In this document: piece by piece, positions 1-6,500 of the stretch
Layout of the letters: each line of letters starts with the position of its first letter
Position numbering within the stretch: position 1 is the stretch's first letter
Origin: Ruminococcus sp. UBA3280
GTDB taxonomy: Bacteria; Bacillota; Clostridia; Oscillospirales; Ruminococcaceae
Reading direction: 5' to 3'
DNA length: 11,577 nt
Assembly (NCBI GenBank): GCA_002362175.1
Contig: DETU01000108.1
Coordinates: 1 to 11,577 of the forward strand
Translations under genes and position numbers: made by a program
The notes under the pieces: generated by a model
The model's input: the letters and a program-made list of their open reading frames with translations, nothing else
Told to the model about the DNA's origin: nothing
Database searches by the model: none

Positions 1-64
1 TAAACGTAAAGGCAGAATCATGGTAATCTGCGAAAACCCTAAGCATAAGCAGCGTCAGGGTTAA
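1..64 (+). CDS. rpmJ: Ribosomal protein L36 (bL36), C-terminal end only
   Basis: This is the last 20 codons of an open frame that enters from the left edge; the frame is set by codons starting at position 2, and the TAA stop is at 62-64. The visible peptide reads KRKGRIMVICENPKHKQRQG, the typical C-terminal half of L36, a zinc-ribbon protein of the large ribosomal subunit. The visible cysteine (ICENPKH) and the following histidine are the last two of the usual zinc ligands (C-C-C-H form); the first two cysteines lie outside the window. Its place directly before rpsM, 34 bases upstream, is the normal order in bacterial alpha operons. The gene is cut by the window edge, not broken. Confidence 0.93.
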   Translation, partial: KRKGRIMVICENPKHKQRQG

Positions 65-98
65 TCCCTTTCGCATTATTTGGAGGTGCAAATAACAT

Positions 99-467
99 AT
101 GGCAAGAATAGCTGGTGTTGACCTTCCCAAGAATAAGAGAATCGAAATCGGTTTAACTTATATCTACGGAATCGGTCGTCAGACTGCAACAGATATCCTC
201 AGCAACACAGGCGTTAACCCTGATGTAAGAGTCAAGGACCTCGCTGAAGAAGATGTAGCTAAACTTCGTGATTATATTGATGCTCACTACACTGTTGAGG
301 GTGACCTCAGACGTGAAGTAGCACTCAATATCAAAAGACTCGTTGAGATTGGCTGTTACAGAGGTGTTCGTCACAGAAAGGGTCTCCCCGTAAGAGGTCA
401 GAGAACCAAGACAAACGCAAGAACCCGTAAAGGTCCTGTAAAGACAATCGCTAACAAGAAGAAGTAA
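99..467 (+). CDS. rpsM: 30S ribosomal protein S13 (uS13)
   Basis: A 122-residue protein with the full length of bacterial S13. S13 sits in the head of the small subunit, contacts the P-site tRNA and forms bridges to the large subunit. The N-terminus MARIAGVDLPKNKR and the basic signature around residues 87-105 (GCYRGVRHRKGLPVRGQRT) are diagnostic, and the C-terminal tail is rich in Lys/Arg as expected for the rRNA- and tRNA-contacting extension. The ATG at 99 has a strong ribosome binding site GGAGGTG at 82-88. The stop codon overlaps the ribosome binding site of rpsK, so the two genes are probably translated together in the alpha operon. Confidence 0.98.
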   Translation: MARIAGVDLPKNKRIEIGLTYIYGIGRQTATDILSNTGVNPDVRVKDLAEEDVAKLRDYIDAHYTVEGDLRREVALNIKRLVEIGCYRGVRHRKGLPVRGQRTKTNARTRKGPVKTIANKKK

Positions 468-472
468 GGAGG
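466..472 (+). promoter_or_regulatory. Ribosome binding site that fixes the TTG start of rpsK
   Basis: AAGGAGG overlaps the rpsM stop codon (465-467) and lies nine bases before the TTG at 482. The only nearby ATG, at 475, is in another frame and stops after eight codons, so TTG is the credible start. Confidence 0.85.
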
Positions 473-481
473 TTATGAGCT

Positions 482-886
482 TTGGCACAGCAGAAAGGTA
501 AAAAGGTCTCTACTATCAGAAGACGTAGAGAGCGTAAGAATATCGAAAGCGGCGCAGTTCATATTCAGTCCACTTTCAATAATACAATCGTAACAATCAC
601 CGATACAGCAGGCAATGCTATTTCATGGGCAAGTGCAGGCGAACTCGGTTTCAGAGGTTCTAAGAAGTCCACTCCTTTCGCAGCTCAGACAGCTGCTGAA
701 ACAGCTGCAAAGGCTGCTATGGAACACGGTCTCAAAAACGTTGAAGTATACGTTAAAGGACCCGGTGCAGGTCGTGAGGCTGCAATCAGAGCACTTCAGA
801 CAGTTGGTCTTGAGGTAAGAATGATTAAGGACGTTACTCCGATTCCTCACAACGGATGCCGTCCTCCCAAGAGAAGACGTGTCTAA
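482..886 (+). CDS. rpsK: 30S ribosomal protein S11 (uS11)
   Basis: A 134-residue S11, which lies on the platform of the small subunit and helps form the mRNA exit region near the E site. The core NNTIVTITDTAGNAISWASAG (residues about 32-52) and the C-terminal signature DVTPIPHNGCRPPKRRRV are textbook S11. The start is a TTG codon, supported by a strong AAGGAGG at the right distance and by alignment of the N-terminus (MAQQKGKK) with the family. It lies 14 bases after rpsM and 21 bases before rpsD, in the same operon. S11 initiating at TTG is slightly unusual and may set expression relative to its neighbours, but this is only an inference. Confidence 0.97.
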   Translation: MAQQKGKKVSTIRRRRERKNIESGAVHIQSTFNNTIVTITDTAGNAISWASAGELGFRGSKKSTPFAAQTAAETAAKAAMEHGLKNVEVYVKGPGAGREAAIRALQTVGLEVRMIKDVTPIPHNGCRPPKRRRV

Positions 887-907
887 TTTTACAGGAGGTG
901 TTATAAA

Positions 908-1507
908 ATGGCAGTACAGAAAGAACCTATTCTTAAAAAGTGCAGATATCTGGGCATCAGCCCAGCAGTAATGGGCGTTTCAAAGAAGGAATCAATCCGT
1001 TTCAAGAACGCTAACAACAGAAAGAAGATTTCTGAGTATGGACTTCAGCTCAAGGAAAAGCAGAAGCTCAAGTTTATCTACGGCGTACTCGAAAAGCAGT
1101 TTGCACACTACTTTGAAATCGCTTCAAAGATGGAAGGCAAGACAGGTGACAATCTTATTACTTGTCTCGAATCCAGACTCGACAGTGTTGTTTACAGAAT
1201 GGGTCTCGCTCTCACAAGACGTGAAGCAAGACAGCTCGTTGTTCACAGCCACTATACAGTAAACGGCAAGAAGGTAAACATTCCTTCATACAGAGTAAAG
1301 GTAGGAGACGTTATCGCTCTCCGCGAAAAAGACAGAACTTCCGAAAAGTTCAAGGCTACAGTTGAAGAAACAAAGGACAGACTCGTTCCGATATGGCTTG
1401 ATGCAAAGAAGGACGATTTTTCCGCAACTGTAAACCGTCTTCCCTCAGCAGAGGATATTGACTACGAGGTTGCTACACACCTCATCGTCGAGCTGTACTC
1501 CAAGTAA
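908..1507 (+). CDS. rpsD: 30S ribosomal protein S4 (uS4)
   Basis: A 199-residue S4, a primary 16S rRNA binding protein that starts small-subunit assembly and lines the mRNA entry tunnel. The N-terminal domain (about residues 1-87) has the zinc-free form with a single cysteine (KKCRYLGI, Cys12). The S4 RNA-binding domain occupies roughly residues 88-155 (CLESRLDSVVYRMGLALTRR then HYTVNGKKVNIPSYRVKVGD). The C-terminus ends in HLIVELYSK, as in the family. The ATG at 908 follows AGGAGGTG at 892-899. It sits inside the alpha operon; S4 often represses its own operon in other bacteria, but the 21-base gap before it is too short for a large leader structure, so any such control would have to act elsewhere. 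Confidence 0.98.
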   Translation: MAVQKEPILKKCRYLGISPAVMGVSKKESIRFKNANNRKKISEYGLQLKEKQKLKFIYGVLEKQFAHYFEIASKMEGKTGDNLITCLESRLDSVVYRMGLALTRREARQLVVHSHYTVNGKKVNIPSYRVKVGDVIALREKDRTSEKFKATVEETKDRLVPIWLDAKKDDFSATVNRLPSAEDIDYEVATHLIVELYSK

Positions 1508-1559
1508 TATTCGTATTGCTTGAATCGTCAGAACTCGAAATTAACAGTTATTGCGAAAT

Positions 1560-1566
1560 AGGAGGG
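1560..1566 (+). promoter_or_regulatory. Ribosome binding site that fixes the rpoA start at 1572
   Basis: AGGAGGG ends five bases before the ATG at 1572. The frame is open further back to a TTG at 1551, but that start would add seven codons that lack a ribosome binding site and do not match the family N-terminus. Confidence 0.85.
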
Positions 1567-1571
1567 TTTTT

Positions 1572-2537
1572 ATGCTGGAGAAAATCAATAAGCCTGATAT
1601 CGAAATTGTCGAGCTTAAAAGTGACGGCAAATACGGCAAATTCGTTTTAGCACCGCTGGAGCGTGGATACGGTATAACACTTGGAAACAGCCTCAGACGT
1701 GTGCTGCTCTCCTCACTTCCGGGTGTGGCTGTAACTTCTGTGAAGCTTTCGGGCAAGAACGGTACAGTTCACCATGAATTGTCAACAATTCCGGGCGTTA
1801 AAGAGGACGTTACGGAAATAATCCTCAGTATTAAGGGACTGACTGCTAAACTCTACGGAGAAGGTCCTAAGACGGTATATATAGAGGCAGAGGGAGAATG
1901 TGAAATAACAGCCGGTGATATAAAAACCGATTCTGAAGTTGATATCCTTGACCCCGGTATGCATATCGCAACACTGGGCAAGGACGCTAAACTGTACATG
2001 GAAATTACTATCGACAGAGGCAGAGGATATGTTTCTGCTGAACGCAACAAGAAACAGATAAGTCTCCCTGTTGATGTAATTGCTGTTGACAGTATTTATA
2101 CTCCTGTTCTCAAGGTAAACTATACTGTAGAAGATACCCGACTCGGTCAGGTTACCGACTATGACAAGCTTACTATGGAGGTATGGACAGACGGTACTAT
2201 CTCTGCAAAGGAAGCTCTGTCACAGGCAGCCAATCTCCTCAACGAGCATCTGAAGCTGTTTATTGACCTCTCGGAAGAGGCAGGGCTTGCTGAAGTTCTT
2301 GTTGAAAAAGACGAAAAGGGCAAGGAAAAAATCCTTGAGATGACCATTGAGGACCTTGATTTATCGGTGCGTTCATTCAATTGTCTGAAACGTGCCGGAA
2401 TTAATACCGTGGATGACTTGATTAACAAGTCTGAGGAAGAAATGATGAAGGTTAGAAACCTTGGAAAAAAATCCTTTGACGAGGTTAAGGAGAAGCTCCA
2501 GTCACTTGGCTTCGACCTTTCTTCAGAAGAGGAATAA
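1572..2537 (+). CDS. rpoA: DNA-directed RNA polymerase subunit alpha
   Basis: A 321-residue alpha subunit; the dimer is the scaffold on which beta and beta-prime assemble, and the C-terminal domain binds UP-element DNA and activators. The N-terminal domain spans about residues 1-232, with the conserved assembly motif ERGYGITLGNSLRRVLLSSLPG at 30-51. A flexible Lys/Glu-rich linker follows at about 243-255. The C-terminal domain covers about 256-313, with SVRSFNCLKRAGI, where Arg267 corresponds to Escherichia coli Arg265 for minor-groove contact, and the helix-hairpin-helix NLGKKSFDEVKEKL. An acidic tail ends the protein. The 64-base gap before it is the longest in this operon but shows no convincing promoter. 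The start is the ATG at 1572, chosen on ribosome binding site and homology. Confidence 0.98.
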   Translation: MLEKINKPDIEIVELKSDGKYGKFVLAPLERGYGITLGNSLRRVLLSSLPGVAVTSVKLSGKNGTVHHELSTIPGVKEDVTEIILSIKGLTAKLYGEGPKTVYIEAEGECEITAGDIKTDSEVDILDPGMHIATLGKDAKLYMEITIDRGRGYVSAERNKKQISLPVDVIAVDSIYTPVLKVNYTVEDTRLGQVTDYDKLTMEVWTDGTISAKEALSQAANLLNEHLKLFIDLSEEAGLAEVLVEKDEKGKEKILEMTIEDLDLSVRSFNCLKRAGINTVDDLINKSEEEMMKVRNLGKKSFDEVKEKLQSLGFDLSSEEE

Positions 2538-2583
2538 ACCATAAAATGTGCGTTTATGCACTGTATGAAAAGGAGTGAATTAC

Positions 2584-2925
2584 ATGCCGGGTACAAGAAA
2601 GCTGGGCAGAACATCTGACCATAGAAAAGCAATGCTCAGAGGCATGGTAACTTTCCTTCTTGAAAACGGTCAGATTGAAACAACCGTTACAAGAGCTAAG
2701 GAAGTTCGTGCTGTAGCAGAAAAGATGATTACTATCGGTAAAAATAATGATCTGCACTCCAAGCGTCAGGTATTCGCATACGTAACAAAGGAATCCGTTG
2801 CAAAGAAGCTTTTCGACGAGATTTCACCTAAGTATGCAGACAGAAACGGCGGTTATACACAGATTGTAAAAATCGGACCTCGTCGTGGTGACGCTGCTGA
2901 AATGGCTATTATCAAGCTCGTTTAA
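2584..2925 (+). CDS. rplQ: 50S ribosomal protein L17 (bL17)
   Basis: A 113-residue L17, a large-subunit protein near the polypeptide exit tunnel. The N-terminus MPGTRKLGRTSDHRKAMLRG and the C-terminal NGGYTQIVKIGPRRGDAAEMAIIKLV region are diagnostic, and the length is normal for the short Gram-positive form. The ATG at 2584 has AAGGAG at 2570-2575. A GTG at 2575 is in frame but overlaps that ribosome binding site, so it is not the start. This is the last gene of the ribosomal operon, followed within 20 bases by a terminator. In many Clostridia rplQ is followed by the energy-coupling-factor transporter genes, truA, rplM and rpsI; that extension is missing here. Confidence 0.98.
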   Translation: MPGTRKLGRTSDHRKAMLRGMVTFLLENGQIETTVTRAKEVRAVAEKMITIGKNNDLHSKRQVFAYVTKESVAKKLFDEISPKYADRNGGYTQIVKIGPRRGDAAEMAIIKLV

Positions 2926-2943
2926 TTGGCAGATATATATAAT

Positions 2944-2975
2944 AAAACCGTTCTCTTTCGGGGGAACGGTTTTTT
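2944..2975. terminator. Bidirectional rho-independent terminator after rplQ
   Basis: AAAACCGTTC at 2944-2953 pairs with GAACGGTTTT at 2964-2973; extra pairs at 2954-2956 with 2961-2963 (two of them G-T) leave a TTCG tetraloop at 2957-2960. On the plus strand a T tract follows through 2975. On the minus strand the tail reads TTTTATTATA, so the same hairpin can also end transcription of the leftward gene at 2993-3487. Confidence 0.92.
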
Positions 2976-2992
2976 ATTTATAAAAAAAGTTC

Positions 2993-3487
2993 TTAATCTG
3001 TTTTAATAAAGTCTTCTGACTTTTCAGGACAGATATTTTCAATAAACTTATATAACTGCATAAGCTTGATATTACCGGAATTTCCGCTGATACTGTTTTC
3101 AATATCTTCTGTTTTAAGGCGGTCGTTAAGCCTTAATGTTTCATCATTGACCTTGAAAACTACTTCAAAACGTCGGTTATAGCCATAACGTGTACGTTCT
3201 GAAACTATCGTGTAGTAAAAAGAGTCTATGTCCGCAAAATTAAGTGTATAATCAAGACACAGCCATTTCCAGTGGATTTTTTGAGTATCATATTCAACAA
3301 TAGTTTTTCTAAAATCGACAAACAAAGCTATTCCGATAATCACAAACAAAAATCCCATTGAAAGCATCAAAGCAATTTCTGATGCTATGAAACAGGCACA
3401 AAATGTAAATACTCCCCATAATAATGTAAGTAATATTGTTAATCCGTTCATAAAGTCAGGTGTGTGGCTTACTTCAATTTTATTCAT
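2993..3487 (-). CDS. Unknown membrane protein with two N-terminal membrane segments and a soluble C-terminal domain
   Basis: A 164-residue protein that I do not recognise by name. Two hydrophobic segments lie at about residues 17-36 and 39-58 with a very short turn between them, so both termini are probably in the cytosol. The remainder (about 60-164) is soluble and alternates short beta-like stretches (KTIVEYDTQKIHWKWL, DIDSFYYTIV, RRFEVVFKVNDETLRL) and ends in an amphipathic helix. This layout resembles the bacterial pairs of membrane hairpin plus PH-like domain, but that is only a structural guess. The frame is open further upstream to 3544, but the ATG at 3487 has a strong AAGGAGGTG at 3493-3501, and the upstream part would overlap the promoter. 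It is a single-gene unit, divergent from the gene at 3661. Confidence 0.8.
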   Translation of the reverse strand: MNKIEVSHTPDFMNGLTILLTLLWGVFTFCACFIASEIALMLSMGFLFVIIGIALFVDFRKTIVEYDTQKIHWKWLCLDYTLNFADIDSFYYTIVSERTRYGYNRRFEVVFKVNDETLRLNDRLKTEDIENSISGNSGNIKLMQLYKFIENICPEKSEDFIKTD

Positions 3488-3492
3488 TATGA

Positions 3493-3501
3493 CACCTCCT
3501 T
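3493..3501 (-). promoter_or_regulatory. Strong ribosome binding site fixing the start at 3487
   Basis: On the minus strand AAGGAGGTG ends five bases before the ATG at 3487-3485. It decides between this start and several in-frame upstream ATGs that lie between here and 3544. Confidence 0.85.
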
Positions 3502-3512
3502 TTATTACCATA

Positions 3513-3541
3513 ATTATAACAGTAAATTTTGAAAAAGTCAA
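3513..3541 (-). promoter_or_regulatory. Sigma-A type promoter for the leftward membrane protein gene
   Basis: On the minus strand, -35 TTGACT (3536-3541) and -10 TATAAT (3513-3518) are separated by exactly 17 bases. The expected start point near 3506 gives a leader of about 19 bases, just enough to hold the ribosome binding site. Confidence 0.85.
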
Positions 3542-3545
3542 CAAA

Positions 3546-3566
3546 AACCCTCATTCAGTGAGGGTT
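3546..3566 (-). terminator. Hairpin between the divergent promoters, terminator-like on the minus strand
   Basis: AACCCTCA (3546-3553) and TGAGGGTT (3559-3566) form a perfect eight-base-pair stem with a five-base loop. On the minus strand it is followed by TTTTTG, which runs into the -35 box of the leftward promoter. It would stop leftward read-through from the groL side before it enters this promoter. It could instead be a protein-binding site; the sequence alone does not decide. Confidence 0.55.
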
Positions 3567-3596
3567 CATATAGAAGTTTTAGCTATGGGATTTTTA

Positions 3597-3625
3597 TTGA
3601 CATAACCGTTTTTTTGATGTATAAT
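3597..3625 (+). promoter_or_regulatory. Consensus sigma-A promoter for the rightward membrane protein gene
   Basis: TTGACA at 3597-3602 and TATAAT at 3620-3625 are both perfect consensus hexamers with a 17-base spacer. The expected start is near 3632, about 29 bases before the ATG. The -10 box runs directly into the palindrome-like AATATTACTAATATA at 3623-3637, which is also found at the promoter at 11472-11500. Confidence 0.9.
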
Positions 3626-3637
3626 ATTACTAATATA
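3623..3637. repeat. Second copy of the promoter palindrome
   Basis: AATATTACTAATATA matches the plus-strand sequence at 11460-11474 in 14 of 15 positions, and it begins at the same base of the -10 box (the AAT of TATAAT). Only the last base breaks the palindrome. Confidence 0.5.
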
Positions 3638-3660
3638 AATCAGAATTTAGAGGTGTATCT

Positions 3661-4164
3661 ATGTTTAGATTCCTTAAAATCTTTGGAAATCAATACTTGG
3701 GTTTTTGGATTTTTGGATTGATATTGTTTGCTGTACAGGAAATACCATATATGGTAATGCCTTTGTTGAAGTTGCAATCAAATCCTATCATGAATATGAA
3801 AGAATCATCAGCTTTGCTTAATACCTGTGAAAAAATACTTGGTTCACTATGTATAGCTTTTATGACATTTATTGTTCATAAGAATGTGGGATTATTCTCT
3901 GTTACAAGTAAAAATGAAAAAGTGTTTTTTTGCTTGACAGTGCTTGTACTTTTATTGAACTTTTCGGGGTGGATATTGTATTTTACAGAACATCAAAGTA
4001 TCTTCGTTATGATGTTTTTTATTGTAGTAATGCCCCCGTTATATTATATTTTTATAGGACTGTGGAGAAATAATACAATACTGACAATTACAGGCTGTGT
4101 GTTTCTAATCGTACATTTTTTTCACGTTTTAGGAAATTTAAAATTAAGGGATAAATTTATATGA
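3661..4164 (+). CDS. Unknown multi-spanning membrane protein
   Basis: A 167-residue, very hydrophobic protein without a recognised family. Five probable membrane segments lie at about residues 12-36, 55-73, 87-107, 113-133 and 138-160, with short loops and a basic C-terminus (KLRDKFI). No catalytic motif, signal peptide or metal-binding cluster is visible. The ATG at 3661 has GAGGTG at 3650-3655. Its codons are noticeably richer in A and T than those of the ribosomal genes on its left (many TTG, TTT, ATA and AAA codons), which together with the isolated promoter fits an accessory gene that may have been acquired separately. It is transcribed alone and ends at a terminator shared with groL. 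Confidence 0.8.
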   Translation: MFRFLKIFGNQYLGFWIFGLILFAVQEIPYMVMPLLKLQSNPIMNMKESSALLNTCEKILGSLCIAFMTFIVHKNVGLFSVTSKNEKVFFCLTVLVLLLNFSGWILYFTEHQSIFVMMFFIVVMPPLYYIFIGLWRNNTILTITGCVFLIVHFFHVLGNLKLRDKFI

Positions 4165-4183
4165 GTAACTTAATAAATAAACT

Positions 4184-4220
4184 AAACCCGAAAGCAGTTT
4201 TTAAATTGCTTTCGGGCTTT
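4184..4220. terminator. Bidirectional terminator between the converging membrane gene and groL
   Basis: CCCGAAAGCA (4187-4196) and TGCTTTCGGG (4207-4216) form a perfect ten-base-pair stem with a ten-base loop. The plus-strand tail is CTTTATTTCTTT; the minus-strand tail begins TTTAGTTTATTTA. One hairpin therefore serves both converging units, although neither tail is an unbroken T run. Confidence 0.88.
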
Positions 4221-4261
4221 ATTTCTTTATAATAATCTGACTTTTTCAGAACGTATTTATA

Positions 4262-5884
4262 TTAATACATACCGCCGGCTGGCATTGCAGGAGCAGCAGG
4301 AGCATCTTCCTTGATGTCAGCAACAAGGCTTTCAGTTGTGAGAACCATTGAAGCGACAGAAGCGGCGTTCTGTAAAGCACTTCTTGTTACTTTAGTCGGG
4401 TCAACGATACCTGCGGGAATCATATCGCAGTAAGTTTCGTTGTAAGCGTCGAAACCGTAACCAACCTTGCGTGAACGTCTGATTTTGTCAACGATTACGC
4501 TGCCCTCAAGACCTGCATTTTCAGCAATCTGACGCACGGGAGCTTCGAGAGCCTTGAGAATAATCTTAGCACCTGTCTTTTCGTCGCCGTCAAGAGAGGG
4601 GATAAGCTTGTCAACAGCAGGAATAGCGTTGATGTAAGCAGTACCGCCACCTGCTACAATACCTTCTTCAACAGCAGCCTTTGTAGCAGCAAGAGCATCT
4701 TCAATACGCAGTTTCTTTTCTTTCATTTCGATTTCAGTAGCAGCACCAACCTTGATAACTGCAACACCGCCTGCAAGCTTTGCAAGTCTTTCCTGAAGCT
4801 TTTCTCTGTCGAAATCAGAAGTTGTTGTTTCAATGGCTGCACGAATCTGATTAACTCTTGACTTGATAGCGTCCTTATCGCCTGCACCGTCAACAATGAT
4901 AGTATTTTCTTTCTGAATTACTACCTGTTTAGCCTGACCGAGCTGATTAATCTGTGTGTCAGCGAGTTCGAGACCGAGTTCAGAAGTGATTACTTCACCG
5001 CCTGTAAGAATTGCGATGTCCTTAAGCATTTCCTTTCTTCTGTCACCAAATCCGGGAGCTTTTACAGCAGCAACCTTGAATGTTCCACGGAGGTTATTGA
5101 GAATAATAGTTGTGAGAGCTTCACCCTCAACGTCCTCAGCGATGATAACAAGTTTTCTGCCCATTTTAACAATCTGTTCAAGGAGCGGAAGAATTTCCTG
5201 AATTGAAGAAATTTTCTTGTCTGTGATAAGAACAAAAGCGTCGTCATAAACAGCTTCCATCTTGTCTGTATCAGTTACCATGTAAGGTGAGATATAACCT
5301 CTGTCGAACTGCATACCCTCAACAACTTCACTATAAGTTTCAGCGGTCTTGCTTTCTTCGAGAGTTATAACGCCGTCAGCGGTTACTTTTTCCATAGCCT
5401 CGGCAATGAGTTTACCAACGTTTTCATCAGCAGAAGAAACAGTACCTACTCTTGCAATATCTTCACTTCCCGAAACTTCCTTTGAGTTGTCTGTGATTGA
5501 CTTTACAGCAGTATCAACAGCCTTTGCGATACCCTTTTTAAGAATCATAGGGTTAGCACCTGCTGCGATATTCTTCATACCCTCACGTACAATTGTCTGA
5601 GCAAGAAGTGTTGCTGTAGTTGTACCGTCACCGGCAGCGTCATTTGTCTTTGTAGCAACTTCCTTTACAAGCTGAGCACCCATATTCTCGAAAGCGTCCT
5701 CAAGTTCAATGTCCTTAGCGATTGTAACGCCGTCGTTTGTGATGAGGGGAGCGCCGAATTTCTTATCAAGAACAACGTTTCTACCCTTTGGTCCCATAGT
5801 GATTCTTACTGTATCAGCAAGTTTGTCAATACCTGCCTGAAGTGCTTTTCTTGCATCTTCGCCGTATTTAATATCTTTAGCCAT
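4262..5884 (-). CDS. groL: Chaperonin GroEL (60 kDa, Hsp60)
   Basis: A 540-residue GroEL, the normal length; two stacked seven-membered rings fold proteins in the cytosol with ATP and GroES. The equatorial domain is made of about residues 1-133 and 408-540, with the nucleotide-binding GDGTTTAT motif (Asp86, equal to E. coli Asp87) and the TMGPKGRNV loop near 29-37. The apical substrate-binding domain is about 190-375. The catalytic Asp396 (E. coli Asp398) is in IEDALAATKAAVEEG, and the family signature AAVEEGIVAGGG is at 403-414. The C-terminal tail keeps only a short GGMY end instead of a long GGM repeat. The ATG has AAAAGGAG upstream (5896-5903) and lies 36 bases after groS. Transcription is controlled by the CIRCE operator ahead of groS. 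Confidence 0.98.
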   Translation of the reverse strand: MAKDIKYGEDARKALQAGIDKLADTVRITMGPKGRNVVLDKKFGAPLITNDGVTIAKDIELEDAFENMGAQLVKEVATKTNDAAGDGTTTATLLAQTIVREGMKNIAAGANPMILKKGIAKAVDTAVKSITDNSKEVSGSEDIARVGTVSSADENVGKLIAEAMEKVTADGVITLEESKTAETYSEVVEGMQFDRGYISPYMVTDTDKMEAVYDDAFVLITDKKISSIQEILPLLEQIVKMGRKLVIIAEDVEGEALTTIILNNLRGTFKVAAVKAPGFGDRRKEMLKDIAILTGGEVITSELGLELADTQINQLGQAKQVVIQKENTIIVDGAGDKDAIKSRVNQIRAAIETTTSDFDREKLQERLAKLAGGVAVIKVGAATEIEMKEKKLRIEDALAATKAAVEEGIVAGGGTAYINAIPAVDKLIPSLDGDEKTGAKIILKALEAPVRQIAENAGLEGSVIVDKIRRSRKVGYGFDAYNETYCDMIPAGIVDPTKVTRSALQNAASVASMVLTTESLVADIKEDAPAAPAMPAGGMY

Positions 5885-5920
5885 AATAAATCATTCTCCT
5901 TTTAAAAAAATGAAACGTAA

Positions 5921-6193
5921 TTATTCTACAACCGCAAGAATATCTTCCATCTTTACGATAATGTATTCTTCACCATCAAGTTTTACATTAGTACCCGAGT
6001 ACTTTGAGATGAGAACTTTGTTTCCCTGCTTAACTTCCATTACAACATCGGAAGTTCCCGGACCTACCTCAATAACTTCGGCAACCTCCGGCTTTTCCTT
6101 TGCAGAACCTGAAAGGATAATGCCACTCTGAGTGGTTTCTTCAGCTTCTGTCATTTTAAGGACAACTCTGTCCTGTAATGGTTTGATAGTCAT
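5921..6193 (-). CDS. groS: Co-chaperonin GroES (10 kDa, Hsp10)
   Basis: A 90-residue GroES that caps the GroEL ring as a heptamer. The N-terminus MTIKPLQDRVVLKM is diagnostic. The mobile loop is at about residues 16-33, with the GroEL-contacting hydrophobic triplet Ile-Ile-Leu at 25-27 (usually Ile-Val-Leu or similar), and the conserved beta-barrel segments VGPG and KVLISKYSGTNVKLDGEEYIIV follow. The ATG is preceded by GGGAGG at 6202-6207. It is the first gene of a two-gene groS-groL operon and lies directly behind the CIRCE element, the standard heat-shock arrangement of Gram-positive bacteria. Confidence 0.98.
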   Translation of the reverse strand: MTIKPLQDRVVLKMTEAEETTQSGIILSGSAKEKPEVAEVIEVGPGTSDVVMEVKQGNKVLISKYSGTNVKLDGEEYIIVKMEDILAVVE

Positions 6194-6227
6194 GATATAT
6201 ACCTCCCATAAAATAAAAATCTATTCT

Positions 6228-6254
6228 TTAGCACTCTCTTTGTTTGAGTGCTAA
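6228..6254 (-). promoter_or_regulatory. CIRCE operator (HrcA binding site) of groS-groL
   Basis: A perfect TTAGCACTC at 6228-6236, nine-base spacer at 6237-6245, and GAGTGCTAA at 6246-6254, exactly the CIRCE consensus. It covers the expected transcription start of groS. The HrcA repressor is known to bind this element and release it upon heat shock; hrcA itself is not in this window. Confidence 0.98.
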
Positions 6255-6286
6255 TTATATTTTACCACCTTTTTGCAATAAATCAA
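6254..6286 (-). promoter_or_regulatory. Probable groS-groL promoter
   Basis: On the minus strand a -35-like TTGATT is at 6281-6286. Two -10 candidates overlap: TAAAAT at 6259-6264 with a 16-base spacer, and TATAAT at 6254-6259 with an over-long 21-base spacer. The first fits spacing better, the second fits sequence better. Either puts the start point inside CIRCE. Confidence 0.6.
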
Positions 6287-6415
6287 GAGTATTCGCAAAA
6301 CTTTCACAAAAAACAGTGATATGCATAATTATATAGGAATTTTGTGGAAAAATATATATGTAATTTTCGAAAATACGGTCGTGAATGTATTTATGTGAAA
6401 AATAATGCAAATGAC

Positions 6416-6444
6416 TTGAAATTAAATGAAAAATATGGTATAAT
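6416..6444 (+). promoter_or_regulatory. Sigma-A type promoter for yajC
   Basis: TTGAAA (6416-6421) and a perfect TATAAT (6439-6444) are separated by 17 bases. The predicted start is near 6451, giving a leader of about 50 bases before the ATG at 6501. Confidence 0.85.
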
Positions 6445-6500
6445 ATTCATTACATTTAATTGAACGCCGTAATATCCGGCAGAATGGAGAGATTTATATT

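Larger units (their letters stand above)
6194..6500. other. Divergent intergenic region between groS and yajC
   Basis: The largest gene-free stretch in the window (307 bases). Its left third holds the groS ribosome binding site, CIRCE and the groS promoter. The middle, about 6287-6415, is very AT-rich, has no open frame worth calling, and contains a 12-base palindrome ATTTTCGAAAAT at 6363-6374 of unknown meaning. The right part holds the yajC promoter and a leader of about 50 bases, with a small hairpin GCCG (6466-6469) / CGGC (6477-6480) ahead of the ribosome binding site. No small RNA gene can be supported. Confidence 0.7.

Noticed and set aside
1508..1571. Internal promoter before rpoA
   Set aside because: Only weak -35-like sequence (TTGAAT) is present and no -10 box at a suitable distance.
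2548..2561. Small hairpin GTGC / GCAC between rpoA and rplQ
   Set aside because: Four pairs with a six-base loop is too weak to assign a role.
2159..2632. 157-codon open frame on the minus strand across the end of rpoA and the start of rplQ
   Set aside because: Antisense to two certain genes, composition is serine-rich as expected from reversed acidic and lysine codons, and no start signal is present.
4956..5600. Plus-strand open frames antisense to groL
   Set aside because: Shadow frames of a highly conserved gene without ribosome binding sites; typical of groL.
6363..6374. Perfect 12-base palindrome ATTTTCGAAAAT as an operator
   Set aside because: It lies more than 40 bases from either promoter core, is simple AT-rich sequence, and has no second copy that I can see.
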